NCBI GenBank assembly: GCA_009763385.1
Contig: CM019827.1
Span: 93,222,177-93,286,176 of the forward strand
Direction: 5' to 3'
Origin: Coix lacryma-jobi var. lacryma-jobi
Lineage: Eukaryota > Streptophyta > Magnoliopsida > Poales > Poaceae
DNA: 64,000 nt
Of this stretch, positions 9,502 through 20,192 are shown in pieces (position 1 is the stretch's first letter; every line of letters begins with the position of its first letter). The translations under genes and the position numbers were made by a program. Under the pieces are notes generated by a model that was not told the origin of the DNA, made no database searches, and saw only the letters and a list, made by a program, of their open reading frames with translations.

Positions 9502-11418
9502 TGAAGGACCGAGAAGCAACCAGAAAGCGACCAGAGGGGGGGGGGTGAATGGGAGCTTCAAATTTTCCTTTCGGAAACTTGTCACCACTGTCCCAAGAAT
9601 CAATCCCAAAAGCAAACCGTAGAGCTTGCTAGTGTCCACGACCCTAGATGTAGGGTGGATGCTTCCAAGAAGCACAACGAGACACTATACAACTCTAGAA
9701 ACTCAACGGAAAAGACGGAAACCAAATCCGACAACGGACGAACAACCGGCGAACGAAAATGCGCAAAACAGTCATGACCGGACTCTGGGCAGCGTCCGGT
9801 CAGTGAGCACCGGACGCGTCCGGTCGTGCAAAATCCGTTCTGGGACCTTACTGTTTGTGACCGGACTCTCGGAGAGGGTGCGTCCGGTCAATGTGTTCAG
9901 CGTCCGGTCAAAAGAGAAACTCCCGGTGAACAGTACAATGAGCGAGTCCGGTCAGTACCAAGATCCAGCGTCCGGTCAGCTAGAGAAAATCGCCACGCGA
10001 CATTCAACCACCGGACGCGTCCGGTCAACGCGAGGACAGCGTCCGGTCACCCCGACAACACCCTATTCGTCCACCGATTCGACTCGATCTCACCCAAAAC
10101 AAATCCTCTAGGGAACAAACTTGGTGAGAGAAGTCACAAGGAGGATAGTGAGCTATCTCTAAGAGATCATGGCTCGAACCTATCTCCAAATCGATGAATC
10201 GAAGAAATTCGGGGGAAGGGAGAAAAGCTTGACCCGAAATCAAAATCGATCGATCTCCTAGACCGTGAGGTTAGAGATGAATTCCTTTAGTGGAAAGAAG
10301 TGCCTCACGATCTAGAACAACTTGGTTCAAACGAATTTGCAAAAGATGAACCGAGCAAAGAGATCAAGCGACGGGAAAAACGTGGAGAAAAGGATTCCGC
10401 GAAGAACACGAACGAAACGCGAATCACAACCACGAGATTGCAACCGTGTGGCTACCACACGCTACAACAGTGAGGATACGGCCTCACTTCCTCAAAATCT
10501 TAAGAACACAGAGGTATTGTTCTCTTCTCTGTGGATCTCAGGTTCGCTACAGCAGGGGAGTGGGAGAGCAGGAAAACCTAGAAGCAAAAGAGCAAATGAC
10601 TGAGATAGTTGGGGAGGAGGGTGTCTCCCCCTACTTAACCTATTCCTAATTCCTACTCTACCCCTCTCTAATTACAGAGCGAGCCAGCTAAACCCTAAGG
10701 TTATTCTGGACCAACTCGGTGGTAGGTGGATCCGACGGCCACGCTCGCACAACTCGTAGCGTTGCCTCGACGCAACCTCCCGATTGCCGCCACGTGCCGC
10801 CCTCGCTCTGCACCCACGCAACCTCCCGGGAAACCAGCCTTTCCAGCCAACCCCCGGTTTTGAGGCCCAAACCGGGAAACCAGCCCACCAAGCCTGAGTT
10901 TTGTGGCCCAAACTCAGCAAACCCGCAGCACCCAGGTTTTGAGGCCCAAACCTAGAAACCGTCCTCAGCCCGAGTTTTGTGGCCAAACTCGGAAACCATC
11001 AGCACCCAGGTTTTGAGGCCCAAACCTGGAAACCGTCCACCCGATGGTTTTTCCCTGGCTCTACCACCAAACTGACGCTGTAGAGGGGATGCACCGCCCG
11101 TGCACCCCGTCCACCGACACGTGTCCCCAAGTCCACGACTTAGGCAACACATGACCGCAAGTCTTCGCTTGTCGCTGTCCCAGGCTGTCAGCCACCACAG
11201 CTGATCCTCGGGCCACCGGTCCCTCAGTCCAAGCCTCACGTCCGCCCTTCGCCACTCTCGGTCCATCGGCACGACATGTCTCTACTTGACCTTCACCTTG
11301 CCTCTAATCACTGTATCCGTGCTCGACACCTGCACAACACAAGCCAAAGAACATGCGCATCATCCCAGTTGACAATCACTCATCACTCAGAGACTCGGCA
11401 TACACCCATGTATCCGCA
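9502..11418 (-). mobile_element. Solo LTR, family C (copia-type), 5-bp TSD CATGC
   Basis: It is bounded by TGAAGGACCG at the left and CATGTATCCGCA at the right, with a perfect direct repeat CATGC at 9497-9501 and 11419-11423. Read on the minus strand it is TGCGGATACATGG... to ...CTCGGTCCTTCA, with a CACCCCCCCCTCTGG block near its end, the copia SIRE-type LTR signature. There is no internal region, so it is a solo LTR left by LTR-LTR recombination. It holds a GACCGGACGC/GCGTCCGGTC cluster (9778-10050) and an array of covarying inverted repeats (10853-11029). It interrupts the 3' untranslated part of G1. None of its small ORFs looks real. Confidence 0.85.
10853..11029. repeat. Array of five covarying inverted repeats in family C LTR
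   Basis: Five units spaced about 37-41 bases apart share a loop TGAGGCCC or TGTGGCCC but have different matched stems: CCCGGTTT/AAACCGGG, CTGAGTTT/AAACTCAG, AGGTTT/AAACCT, CGAGTTT/AAACTCG, CAGGTTT/AAACCTG. The two arms change together, so the pairing is kept while the sequence varies. The same array with six units is in the C LTR at 47204-47428. Confidence 0.8.
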
Positions 11419-12279
11419 CATGCCTCTAATACAATACTACTTCGGAAGAGTGAATCTTTCTTTATTTGTAAGGATCTCGATCTTAGAGCATAATAAATTT
11501 CTCAACAAAGAACTCAGTATTAAAGTAAGCAATGATTGATTTTATGAATAACTTTGGCAGGAAATTTATTTACTACAGAGGAGAAGTGTTGCTAATCTCT
11601 TTTTAACTTTGCAAGTAAAATTCTCCAATGCTCATACTTTTAAGAATTGAGTTCTCATTATCCTTCTATCATATTCCACAACAACTCTAAGTAATATGGG
11701 TTTCTTTAAGTTTTTATCAAAGCAGGTCTTTTCAGAAAAGGTTTTGTGAGATTCTATACCATTAGCATGTCAAAATAATCTTTCCTTTTTAATTAGAGTT
11801 TAATGATTGTGTGTTATTGACGAGAATATATTTTTAATTCGAATAGAAGCTTAAACATCAAAAAATAGAGTGTAGTAATTGCATACCGAATTGTGGACGA
11901 AGGAGGAGGCTGGGGGTGCCGACCCCTAAGGGATCGGTGGGGCCCTCCAACCGGTCGGTTGGGCTTAGGACCCTACCACGGCCCGCTTCGTGGTGCATGA
12001 TCTCGGTGACGAAGTCTTCTGTTTTATGCAGCTTTCGCGATCAGTTTTCGGTAATTCTGTCGTCGTCTTCTCCCCCACACTTATTTTCTGTTTTCTCCTA
12101 ATCACAACATGTGGAGACAAGACACATATCCAAAAAAACAAGATAGAAGATAACTCTAACAAAAACTTTATTGATATTTAAGGCACTTTTATTACACAAT
12201 AAATTAACTAAACAAAACTTCTAACAAAACACGACTCTGCAAACACGAGTGCCTTATCAAACTATTGACGAACTATCTC

Positions 12280-12924
12280 TCAATCCTCTCCCTCGAGTAG
12301 ATTACCTATCGTAGAGGCTATACTAACGACCTTAGCCTTCAGGCTAATGTGTTTAGTTACATACTCATTCAGCACATCGGTCATCAGTTTTGCAGCCTTA
12401 GCTAGGGAAGCATATCTCTTTTTAAGCTCTAAGTTATCTCTCTCAAGGTCTTCAATCCTATCCCCGAGGCGATCTAACTGTGTGGTCCTCTTGCGCTTAG
12501 CCACGAGATTAGGAGTGGTGGGTGCCCCCGTCACGAGAGGAGTGACCTTGATCTGCTCAGGGTGACCACGAACTCCATCAATGCGCGGACGCGGAGATGT
12601 AGATGTGTATTTTATGACCGTGGGTTCCCCACACTTGTTCGTCTTCAGACCGACAAGTGTCTCATTGGGCCTGGGAGGAAGAAGCGGAAGCGACTTGGAG
12701 ACGGAGAATGTCGAGAGTCCTCTTGCCGGCACTGCTTGAGCATAGAGAGCTTGTTGACGATGCGGCGAGGTCTCTTCTGGTGGGATCACATCAACGGGTG
12801 TCGGCGAGTCAACAGGGGCGATCTCCTTTGACGGCGTTACGGCAAGCTCCTTCGATGGGGCGACGACAAGAGCCATCGAGTCGTCGGCGGGCTCATTGAG
12901 GTCGATACTTGGATAGGAGGCCAT
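12280..12924 (-). CDS. G1 accessory ORF (coiled-coil protein downstream of integrase)
   Basis: An uninterrupted 214-codon ORF, while G1 gag-pol is broken. The N-terminus is MASYPSIDLNEPADDS, and DLNEP resembles (but is not exactly) the DLNxxP repression motif. A proline-rich middle follows, with PTPVDVIPPEETSP and the repeated phrase APSKELAVTPSKEIAPVD. A basic KRKRTTQ stands at about residues 144-150 before a coiled coil (LGDRIEDLERDNLELKKRYASLAKAAKL). The C-terminus is acidic. There is no signal peptide or membrane segment. It sits where Athila elements carry their extra (env-like) ORF, in the same direction as pol, but does not look like an envelope protein. It has its own TATA box 80 bases upstream. 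Function unknown. Confidence 0.65.
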   Translation of the reverse strand: MASYPSIDLNEPADDSMALVVAPSKELAVTPSKEIAPVDSPTPVDVIPPEETSPHRQQALYAQAVPARGLSTFSVSKSLPLLPPRPNETLVGLKTNKCGEPTVIKYTSTSPRPRIDGVRGHPEQIKVTPLVTGAPTTPNLVAKRKRTTQLDRLGDRIEDLERDNLELKKRYASLAKAAKLMTDVLNEYVTKHISLKAKVVSIASTIGNLLEGED

Positions 12925-13004
12925 TAGCGTTGGTGGGAGGAAAGCTCTGCTGCTGGTATTCTACAAGGAGGCTGCAATGAATCTAGAGGCAGGCCTAGGG
13001 CTGG

Positions 13005-13011
13005 TTTTATA
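13005..13011 (-). promoter_or_regulatory. TATA box for the G1 accessory ORF
   Basis: On the minus strand AACTATAAAACC stands 80-85 bases upstream of the ATG at 12924, with a C-rich leader between. A GACCGGTC / GACCGACCG palindrome lies at 13163-13200, about 150-190 bases further upstream. That is the same motif, at a similar distance, as above the TATA box in the G1 LTR. This suggests transcription of the ORF independent of the LTR. Confidence 0.5.
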
Positions 13012-13310
13012 GTTGAGGTGGCTTGGAGAGGAGGCTGAATGATAAGCATGATAGGTTCATTACGGGAGTTATCGATTCTGCGGATCAAGGTACCAGAATG
13101 GATACGAGTGAGAGTCTGGACATGTAACGAATGAAGGCAGACGGCGAGGGGGCTCCAGGGCAGATCGGTCGGTCTCCCTAGGAGACCGGTCGGTCCCACC
13201 CTATGGCTCCTCATGGGTTCGTCGCTCGTGGTGTCTTAAAACTTGATCCTAAACCTAGAAAATATATCCCCGATGCGTGAACTTTACTAGAAAATGACGA
13301 TAGTGTAAAT

Positions 13311-14366
13311 CTATGGGATAATAAAGAATTGGATGAAATCCAACTCTTCAGGACTCTTTTCAAGTTCTAGAAAAATCTTAAGACGTTGCCCATTTACCTT
13401 GAATGGCGTACCTTCGTCATTTTGAAGTGTAATGGCTCCATGTGATGAAGTGGCTACCACCATAAAAGGTCCTTCCCATTTGCTTCGTATTTTTCCATGC
13501 TCGAACAACTTTACCCTGGAATTAAAGAGTAATACCTTGTCTCCCGGAGTGAAGCTCTTCTTCTTGATTCTCTTGTCATGCCACCTCTTTGTTCTCTCTT
13601 TGTAAATTCTTGCATTATGATATGCCTTTTCGCGCCATTCATCTAGTTCAGAGAGTTGCATCTTCCTCCTGACTCCTGCAACTTCTAAATCCATGTTCCA
13701 CCTTTTGATTGCCCAGTGAGCTTTAAATTCTAGTTCCACTAGTAAGTGACAAGTCTTCCCGTAAACGAGTTGATATGGAGACATTCCCAGTGGTGTTTTG
13801 TAGGCCGTACGATAAGCCCGCAGTGCTTCGGGTAGTCTATCTTTCCATTGTGTTCCCATCTCGTCGACCGTTTTCTGCAGAATATTCTTGATTTGCTTGT
13901 TCGACGTTTCTTCTTGGCCACTTGTCTGAGGGTGATAGGGAGTGGCAACATTGTGACGGATCCCATGACTTGTCAGATACTTATGAAAGCCTTTGTCAAT
14001 AAAGTGTGTTCCCCCATCACTAATTACCATCCTTGGCACTCCAAATCTTGGAAATATCACCTCCTCGAACATCCTCTGAGAGTTTCTTGCATTAGCAGAC
14101 TTGCATGGCACTGCTTCGACCCATTTTGAGACGTAGTCGACAGCAACCAGGATGTACTCATGGTTCCTTGATTTAGGGAATGGTCCCATGTAATCAATTC
14201 CCCAGACATCGAAAAGCTCAATCTAAAGGTTGTTGGTGAGTGGCATGGCATCTCTGGTGTTGATGTTGCCGTGCCTCTGACATGGTCCACACCTCCGGAC
14301 AAAGTCTATTGTGTCTTGGTACATGGTAGGCCAGAAAAATCCACTTTGCCAGATCTTCGCATGTGT
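13311..14366 (-). pseudogene. G1 integrase
   Basis: The open part (13311-14189) begins at MGPFPKSRNHEYILVAVDYV and contains the catalytic core: the first Asp in GIDYMGPF just upstream of the ORF start, the second in VISDGGTHF, and the Glu in the QTSGQEETSNKQIK stretch. The C-terminal region KRWHDKRIKKKSFTPGDKVLL and a PFKVNGQRLK tail match Athila-type integrases; there is no chromodomain. An in-frame TAG near 14225 (NNL*IELFDV) replaces an expected CAG and separates the core from the zinc-binding part (CGPCQRHGNI). Not functional as a whole. Confidence 0.8.
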
Positions 14367-15326
14367 TCAGAATGCCCCATAATGTCCTCCATATGGTGAA
14401 GAGTGACAACGTTCAATGATCTTGATTCCTTCTTCAGATGGCACACATCTTCTGAGTAATCCATCAGAGCACACTCTGAATAGATATGGATCATCCCATA
14501 TGTGGATCCTACTCTCATAGATCAGCTTCTTCTTATTTGCTCCTAGTGATACGTACCCTGCAACTATAAAATTGACAATATCTGCATACCAGGGGTCAGA
14601 TCTAGAGACTTGAAAAAGCATGTCATCCCTGAGTGAGTCATTTATAGGCAATTCCTTAGGATTTTCAAAATGCATTCTAGACAAGTGATCAGCTACAAAG
14701 TTTTCTACTCCTTTCTTATCTTTTATTTCTAAGTCAAATTCTTGGAGTAACAAAACCCATCTTATCAAGCGTGGCTTAGCATCTTTTTTAGTGAGCAGGT
14801 ACTTTAGTGCAGCATGATCAGTAAAAACAATCACCTTTGATCCCACTAAATAAGATCTAAACTTGTCTATAGCAAAAATAACAGCCAGAAGTTCTTTTTC
14901 AGTAGTAGCATAATTAAGTTGAGGTCCTGTTAAAGTTTTACTGGTATAAGCAACTGCATGATGCTTTTTATTTTTATTTTGTCCTAGCACAGCTCCCACA
15001 GCAAAATCACTTGCATCACACATGATCTCAAAAGGTAGGGACCAATCAGGAGTTTGAATGACAGGTGCAGAAGTAAGTGCTTTCTTAAGAGTGTTAAAAG
15101 ACTCTAAGCATGCATCATCAAATTCAAAAGGAACATCCTTGGCCAAAAGATTTGTAAGTGGTCTAGCAATGTGAGAAAAATCTTTTATAAACCTACGGTA
15201 AAAACCAACATGGCCAAGAAAACTTCGAATTCCTTTGACATTAATCGGTGGAGGCAAACATTCAATTACTTCAATTTTAGCTTTGTCTACCTCAATTCCA
15301 CGTTCAGACACTAAGTGACCCAGCAC
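14367..15326 (-). pseudogene. G1 reverse transcriptase thumb and RNase H
   Basis: The 319-codon stretch starts in the RT connection (LGHLVSERGIEVDKAKIEVI, SFLGHVGFYRRFIKDFSHIA). It contains RNase H with the first Asp in MCDASDFAVGAVLGQ, the Glu in TTEKELLAV, and DHAALKYLL. It ends in VADHLSRMHF and the start of the integrase zinc finger (HSSPYGGHYGAF). The upstream join to the RT fingers/palm is broken by a frameshift near 15510 and a TAA near 15380. Confidence 0.8.
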
Positions 15327-15504
15327 TATGCCCTCTTTAACGATAAAGTGACATTTTTCCCAATTAAGGACTAAGTGCTTTTATTCACATCTTTGCAAAA
15401 CCTTATCAAAATTTTCAAGACAATCATCAAAAGTTTTTCCATAAACAGAAAAGTCATCCATGAAAACTTCCATGATTTCTTCAATCATATCAGAAAATAT
15501 AGAC

Positions 15505-16189
15505 ATCATACATCTTTGAAAAAAGCAGGTGCATTACATAATCCAAAAGACATTCGGCGATAAGCATAAGTTCCATAAGGACAGGTAAAAGTGGTTTTGC
15601 TTTGATCATCTGGGTGGATTAGGATTTGGTGATATCCAGAATATCCATCAAGAAAACAGAAGAAAGAGTGATTGGCTAACCGTTCTAACATTTCGTCTAT
15701 GAAAGGTAGCGGGAAATGATCTTTCTTAGTTGCCTTGTTTAATTTTCTATAATCAATACACATTCTCCAACCTGTAACAGTTCTTTCTGGAATTAATTCG
15801 TTCCTCTCATTCTTTACCACAGTCATGCCTCCCTTCTTAGGCACAACTTGGACAGGGCTCACCTACTCACTATGTGGCACAGGATAAATGATCCCGGCGT
15901 GCAAGAGCTTCAAAACCTCCTTCTTTACTACCTCTCTCATCGCATTGTTAAGCCTGCGTTGTGGCTCTCTAGATGGTGATATGTTAGGATCAGTAGGAAT
16001 GCGATGGGTGCAGAAAGCGGGGTTGATTCCCTTTAGGTCGTGGAGTGAATAACCAAAAGCTGATTTATGCTTTTCTAAAACCGTGATTATCCTAGAAGTC
16101 TGTTCCTGAGTAAGATTGTCATTTATGATCACAGGAAACTCAGGATCATTATTCAAGAAAGCATATCGAAGCCCAAAAGGTAAGGGTTT
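15505..16189 (-). pseudogene. G1 reverse transcriptase fingers and palm
   Basis: Two in-frame pieces joined by a TAG near 15863 (HSE*VSPVQVV, expected Trp). Upstream is LPFGLRYAFLNNDPEFPVII; downstream are GWRMCIDYRKLNKATKKDHF, FLDGYSGYHQI and TFTCPYGTYAYRRMSFGLCNAPAFF. A one-base deletion in the T run near 15530 shifts the frame just before VFMDDFSVYG, the RT active site, which remains readable in another frame. The upstream end is cut at 16189 by G2. The other half of the polyprotein resumes at 39703. Confidence 0.8.
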
Positions 16190-17769
16190 TGTTAACACTG
16201 GAAATTCGCACGCATACGAGGATATGACAAGTGGACCCAGCCAGCAGTGAGGAAAAGAATTCGGCAAACGATCGGATGATTGGCTGGCTTTCGGAGATTC
16301 GGTGAGTAACCAAAGATGGTTAGCTTTCGGAGTTTCAGCAAATGTCTATGCGGTCGGCTGTTTTGCGAAGCGGCGGCTCCATTCGGGAAATGGATATGAC
16401 AAGTAAAGCCGGCTTGCACAAGAAGGCATGTGACGTTGAAAGACACCGAGAAGAATAAAAAATAGGATTTGTATCTTTCCAAATTTTATTTGTGTAAATC
16501 GTAATCGTCTAGGACTCGTGTTTCGTCCAGGGTATAAATATAAACCCTCGGCTATTGTAAAACTGTTCACAACCATATCAATACAAACCGGCCCCGTGCC
16601 AACTTCGAGTCCCTAGTCGTGTCGTCGAGTTCTTCGAAAGGAATCATCGATCCGTCGACCTCCGTAAGTCCCGGCAACCTTGTTGTCATGTCTAGTATCA
16701 TGCAGTGGATTTAGATATGGTGCAAGTAGTCTTGTTTGTTTTCAATGGTCATGCGGCGGACCCTTGTTAGCAATCAAGAGGTCTTTGCCTATGCTTTGCT
16801 TGTGGATAGATACCGTGCGGCAGACGTTTATTCATATGTTTAGCAAAGGCGAGATAGTTATCGGCTCTGTTAGATTTGGCAAGATCTGATAGATTCATTA
16901 AGTTACCATGTGTTGCATTGTTTTATTTAATTTTGTAACACTCTTTTGCCCAATCTAGATTGATCTTTGTTCGGCCTTGTTTCACAAGTTTGCTTGTGTT
17001 TTAATAATTGCAAGATCATGACGGCCGAATTAACTTTCAATCTAGATTGTTACGTGTTGTGGGTTCATGCATGTCAATCACGGTTAGGCTTTGATAAAAC
17101 TAGGTATCGTGCGGCAGATGCAGGTTTTAGATTAGATCAATCGTGCTTGTTTGTTTGTTCCTTCTTCATGGACCCCAACTCGGCTAGTTTGCTGAGCTTG
17201 GTTAAGCTTACATGAGTAATGAGTCTTTGTAGATTTGTTCAGATACATGCATGCTTTTAGCTCCTTATCATTAGATTGTATCATGCGGTGGATTAATCTA
17301 ATTATAAAGAGTGGCGTAGACTTAGTTTATGCTTGACGGGTTTATGAAGATTAGACGTGCGGCAGACTAATTGGATTAACCTATGCATGTGTTGTTTGGA
17401 TGGATTTATATTTACAAGTTACCTGTTTATGATTCATTGTATCTTGATGATATCTTCTTACATGTATATTCGGCAACCGGCTGTTGATATATGCTCATTC
17501 TTAATGTTAGCCGAATGATCTTTGAACTTATCGGCAGACAACTTCTGTAGCTGTATGCCGTCGTGATTGGCTTCAAAGCCGTACATATGGAACTGTCTGG
17601 TCTTATCCAGCATGTTCCAGTTTATTCTCACGGTTTCATCCCTTGTTGGTTTTCAGGTCAAACCGACTGGCACGTCTCCGGATTCCAAACCGTCCGGGTA
17701 CCCGATTGAAGCCACGCTTTTTTCGGCTTGCTGTGTGTGAGGCGCGGCGAACCACATTTTGCGCCAACA
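16190..17769 (+). repeat. G2 5' LTR
   Basis: 1580 bp, TGTTAACACTGG to GCGCCAACA, with TATAAATATAAA at 16533-16544 as the likely TATA box. It is followed directly by CACTTTTTGGCACGCCTGG, the usual leader after Tat-type LTRs that would include the primer-binding site. The small ORFs inside are chance. Confidence 0.9.
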
Positions 17770-17808
17770 CACTTTTTGGCACGCCTGGTGGGACACTTCT
17801 GTTTCAAG

Positions 17809-20192
17809 ATGCCTGAGATCAGCGATGATCAAATTCTGAACATAACCATGGATGAGTTGCTATCAGACTCGAGAGATTTAGTACAACAAGCTTGTGATGA
17901 GTTCCAGCGCAAGTGCTTGGCGTCTTTCTCCAAGAACAAGAGCGGTAAGGTCTTCCAAAAGCAACCATTCCCAAGGGTTCTCCTTCATCACCAATCTAAC
18001 CAATCTGATAGCACTGTTGAGGAAGATATTCAGAAAATGACTGAAATAGTGTACAAAGCGGTATCAGAAGCCATGACCAATCATCAGTCAGCTTTCTTGA
18101 ATACCTTTCGTGCCGTCATGGTTAGTATTTTCGGCTCAGCAGCGGATAAACGCTTTGAAGAAGCCGCTGGTCCGATGCAAGGACCGCTGTTGTTCCCAGT
18201 ACCTTAACGTCGAAAGATTGCCGAAGACGGCAGAGCTAGTACAAGTACAGGTGGGATTGTCCCTCATGAGACACAACAACCTCCCGCAACTTACGGCCGG
18301 CTCGCATTCGACACAACAGGGAATGTCCCGCAGTCTGCTTTCACGGTGTCTCCTGCAACAAACAGAATACAAAAGAACATGTTTGAAGACGAATATCAGG
18401 AGTTCATTGATTATAACGCGATTAACGCTCTTCCAAATCCGGGCTACAAGAGTTCAGCGGGACCGCACCTTGGAGGACAAACACAAGCAGCTCTGGATTC
18501 GAGTATTGACCTCATCATGCATAGGATGGCTGATATGATGCAAAATCAATTCGGCCTAAAGCCAAAGAATCAGTCATATGCTTACAAGTCTCCTTAACCA
18601 GAGTGGTACAATCGAGTAGCACTTCCTCTGAGGGTAAAGCCTCCCACTGATTTTACCAAGTTTTTGGGTCAGGATGACACCAATACTATAGAACACATCA
18701 GCCGTTACTTGATGCAACTTGGAGAGGCATCTGCAGATGAAGCCTGGAGGATTCGGTACTTCCCGTTGTCATTAACAGGACCAGCCTTCTCGTGGTTCAC
18801 TTCTCTGCCAGCAAATTCTATTAATACATGGGCAGAGCTGGAATAGAAGTTCCACACGTATTTCTTTACGGGTACCAGTGAGAAGAAGTTGGTCAATCTC
18901 ATGAGTCTGAAGATGAAGCCTAACGAGACACCGCAAGAATATTTGCGCAGGTTCAGAGAGACCAAAAACCTTTGCTATTCCTTGAATTTACCAGATGATC
19001 AATTGCCGGGGATAGCCATAGCTGGTATGTTGTCGAATATCAAGGAAAAGCTGTTCGGCATGGACTTTGATGATCTCGGGCAATTATCACAACGATTGGC
19101 AATGATGAGTAGTCAGGCCCAAGGGTTCAGAAGGAATAATCAGTTCCAGAAAGGTGATGTGGCTGCCGAGATGTATCAGACTTTCTTAGAAGAAGCAGCA
19201 GAATACGATGATGAAGATGAGGTAGCTGCAGCCAAGATAGTCTGGGCTAAAGAGCCGACTCAAGTCAACCAGCGATGGCTGAGGCAGCAAAAAGGTACTT
19301 ACGACTTTGATGTTTCCAAATCAGATAAATTATTTGAATATTTGCTAAAGGAAGGACGCATCAAGTTGCCGGAAGGTCATCCTATGCTGCACCCTGAGGG
19401 GGTTAAAGACAAGAAATATTGTGGTTTCCACAATACCAGATCCCATTCTATAAATGATTGCCGAGTGTTCAGAGCGCGGGTCCAGAAAGCTATCCAGGAG
19501 GGACACTTGAGGTTCGATGGAAAGATGAAGGTTGATGATAACCTTTTTGGACAGAATATTGTGTCCTTCTCTGTTAATATAGTTAATGCAGCTGACCCCA
19601 AAGGTAAAAGCAAGATGAAAGTGTTAACCTCTGATAGAGCGAGAGAAGCTGGTGCTGTTGACCCTGATCGGCAGATCACAAATGAGGAGTTTTGGCAACA
19701 AGTTCATTTTCAGAATACCCGAACTGAGAGGGGTCAGACCTCCAGGCCCAGGGTAACGACGCGTATTTTATTAAACAAATGGCATCGAGAGCAGGAGCGG
19801 TACCAGAAGCAAAGGTTTTATGAGGAACAAAGGTTCATAAGGAAGCAACAGAGGTATGAAGAGGAAATATACCTAGAGGAGCGAGAATATATGAAAGAAC
19901 AAGAGCAGTCACATTGGGAGTGCTCATTTTTCTAATATTGTTGGAATGAAGGCTTGAAGCTGCCTGCTAAGAGCAATTGCCCTGAATGCAGTGATCAATA
20001 TTCTGAATACAGGCAGTCTCGAGTCAACCGTCGTTCGGTCCATGAAAGGCTTGGGCACGAATCCCTGAGGACGATCGGCGCTTAAAAATAAACAGTTCCG
20101 AGAATTGGCAAGGAAGAAGATTTGTCGATCGAAGTTGGGCTCGCACGGAAGAAGAAGAATACCACGAGTATGTCTGGCAGAGAGGACAATGG
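17809..20192 (+). pseudogene. G2 gag (first part), interrupted by stops and by G3
   Basis: The frame opens at ATG 17809 (MPEISDDQILNITMDELLSD), 40 bases after the LTR. It carries the retrotransposon gag domain (DEAWRIRYFPLSLTGPAFSWF, KPNETPQEYLRRFRETKNLC), then YCGFHNTRSHSINDC and a charged, repetitive KEQEQ-rich tail. One frame is interrupted by TAA at 18205, TAA at 18595, TAG at 18844 (ELE*KFHTYF, expected CAG) and TAA at 19933. A frameshift follows before EYHEYVWQRGQW, after which G3 splits the reading frame. The code resumes at 34204 with CPPGLIKSQKRRVQRL, so the insertion cut a continuous gag-pro ORF. Confidence 0.85.
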
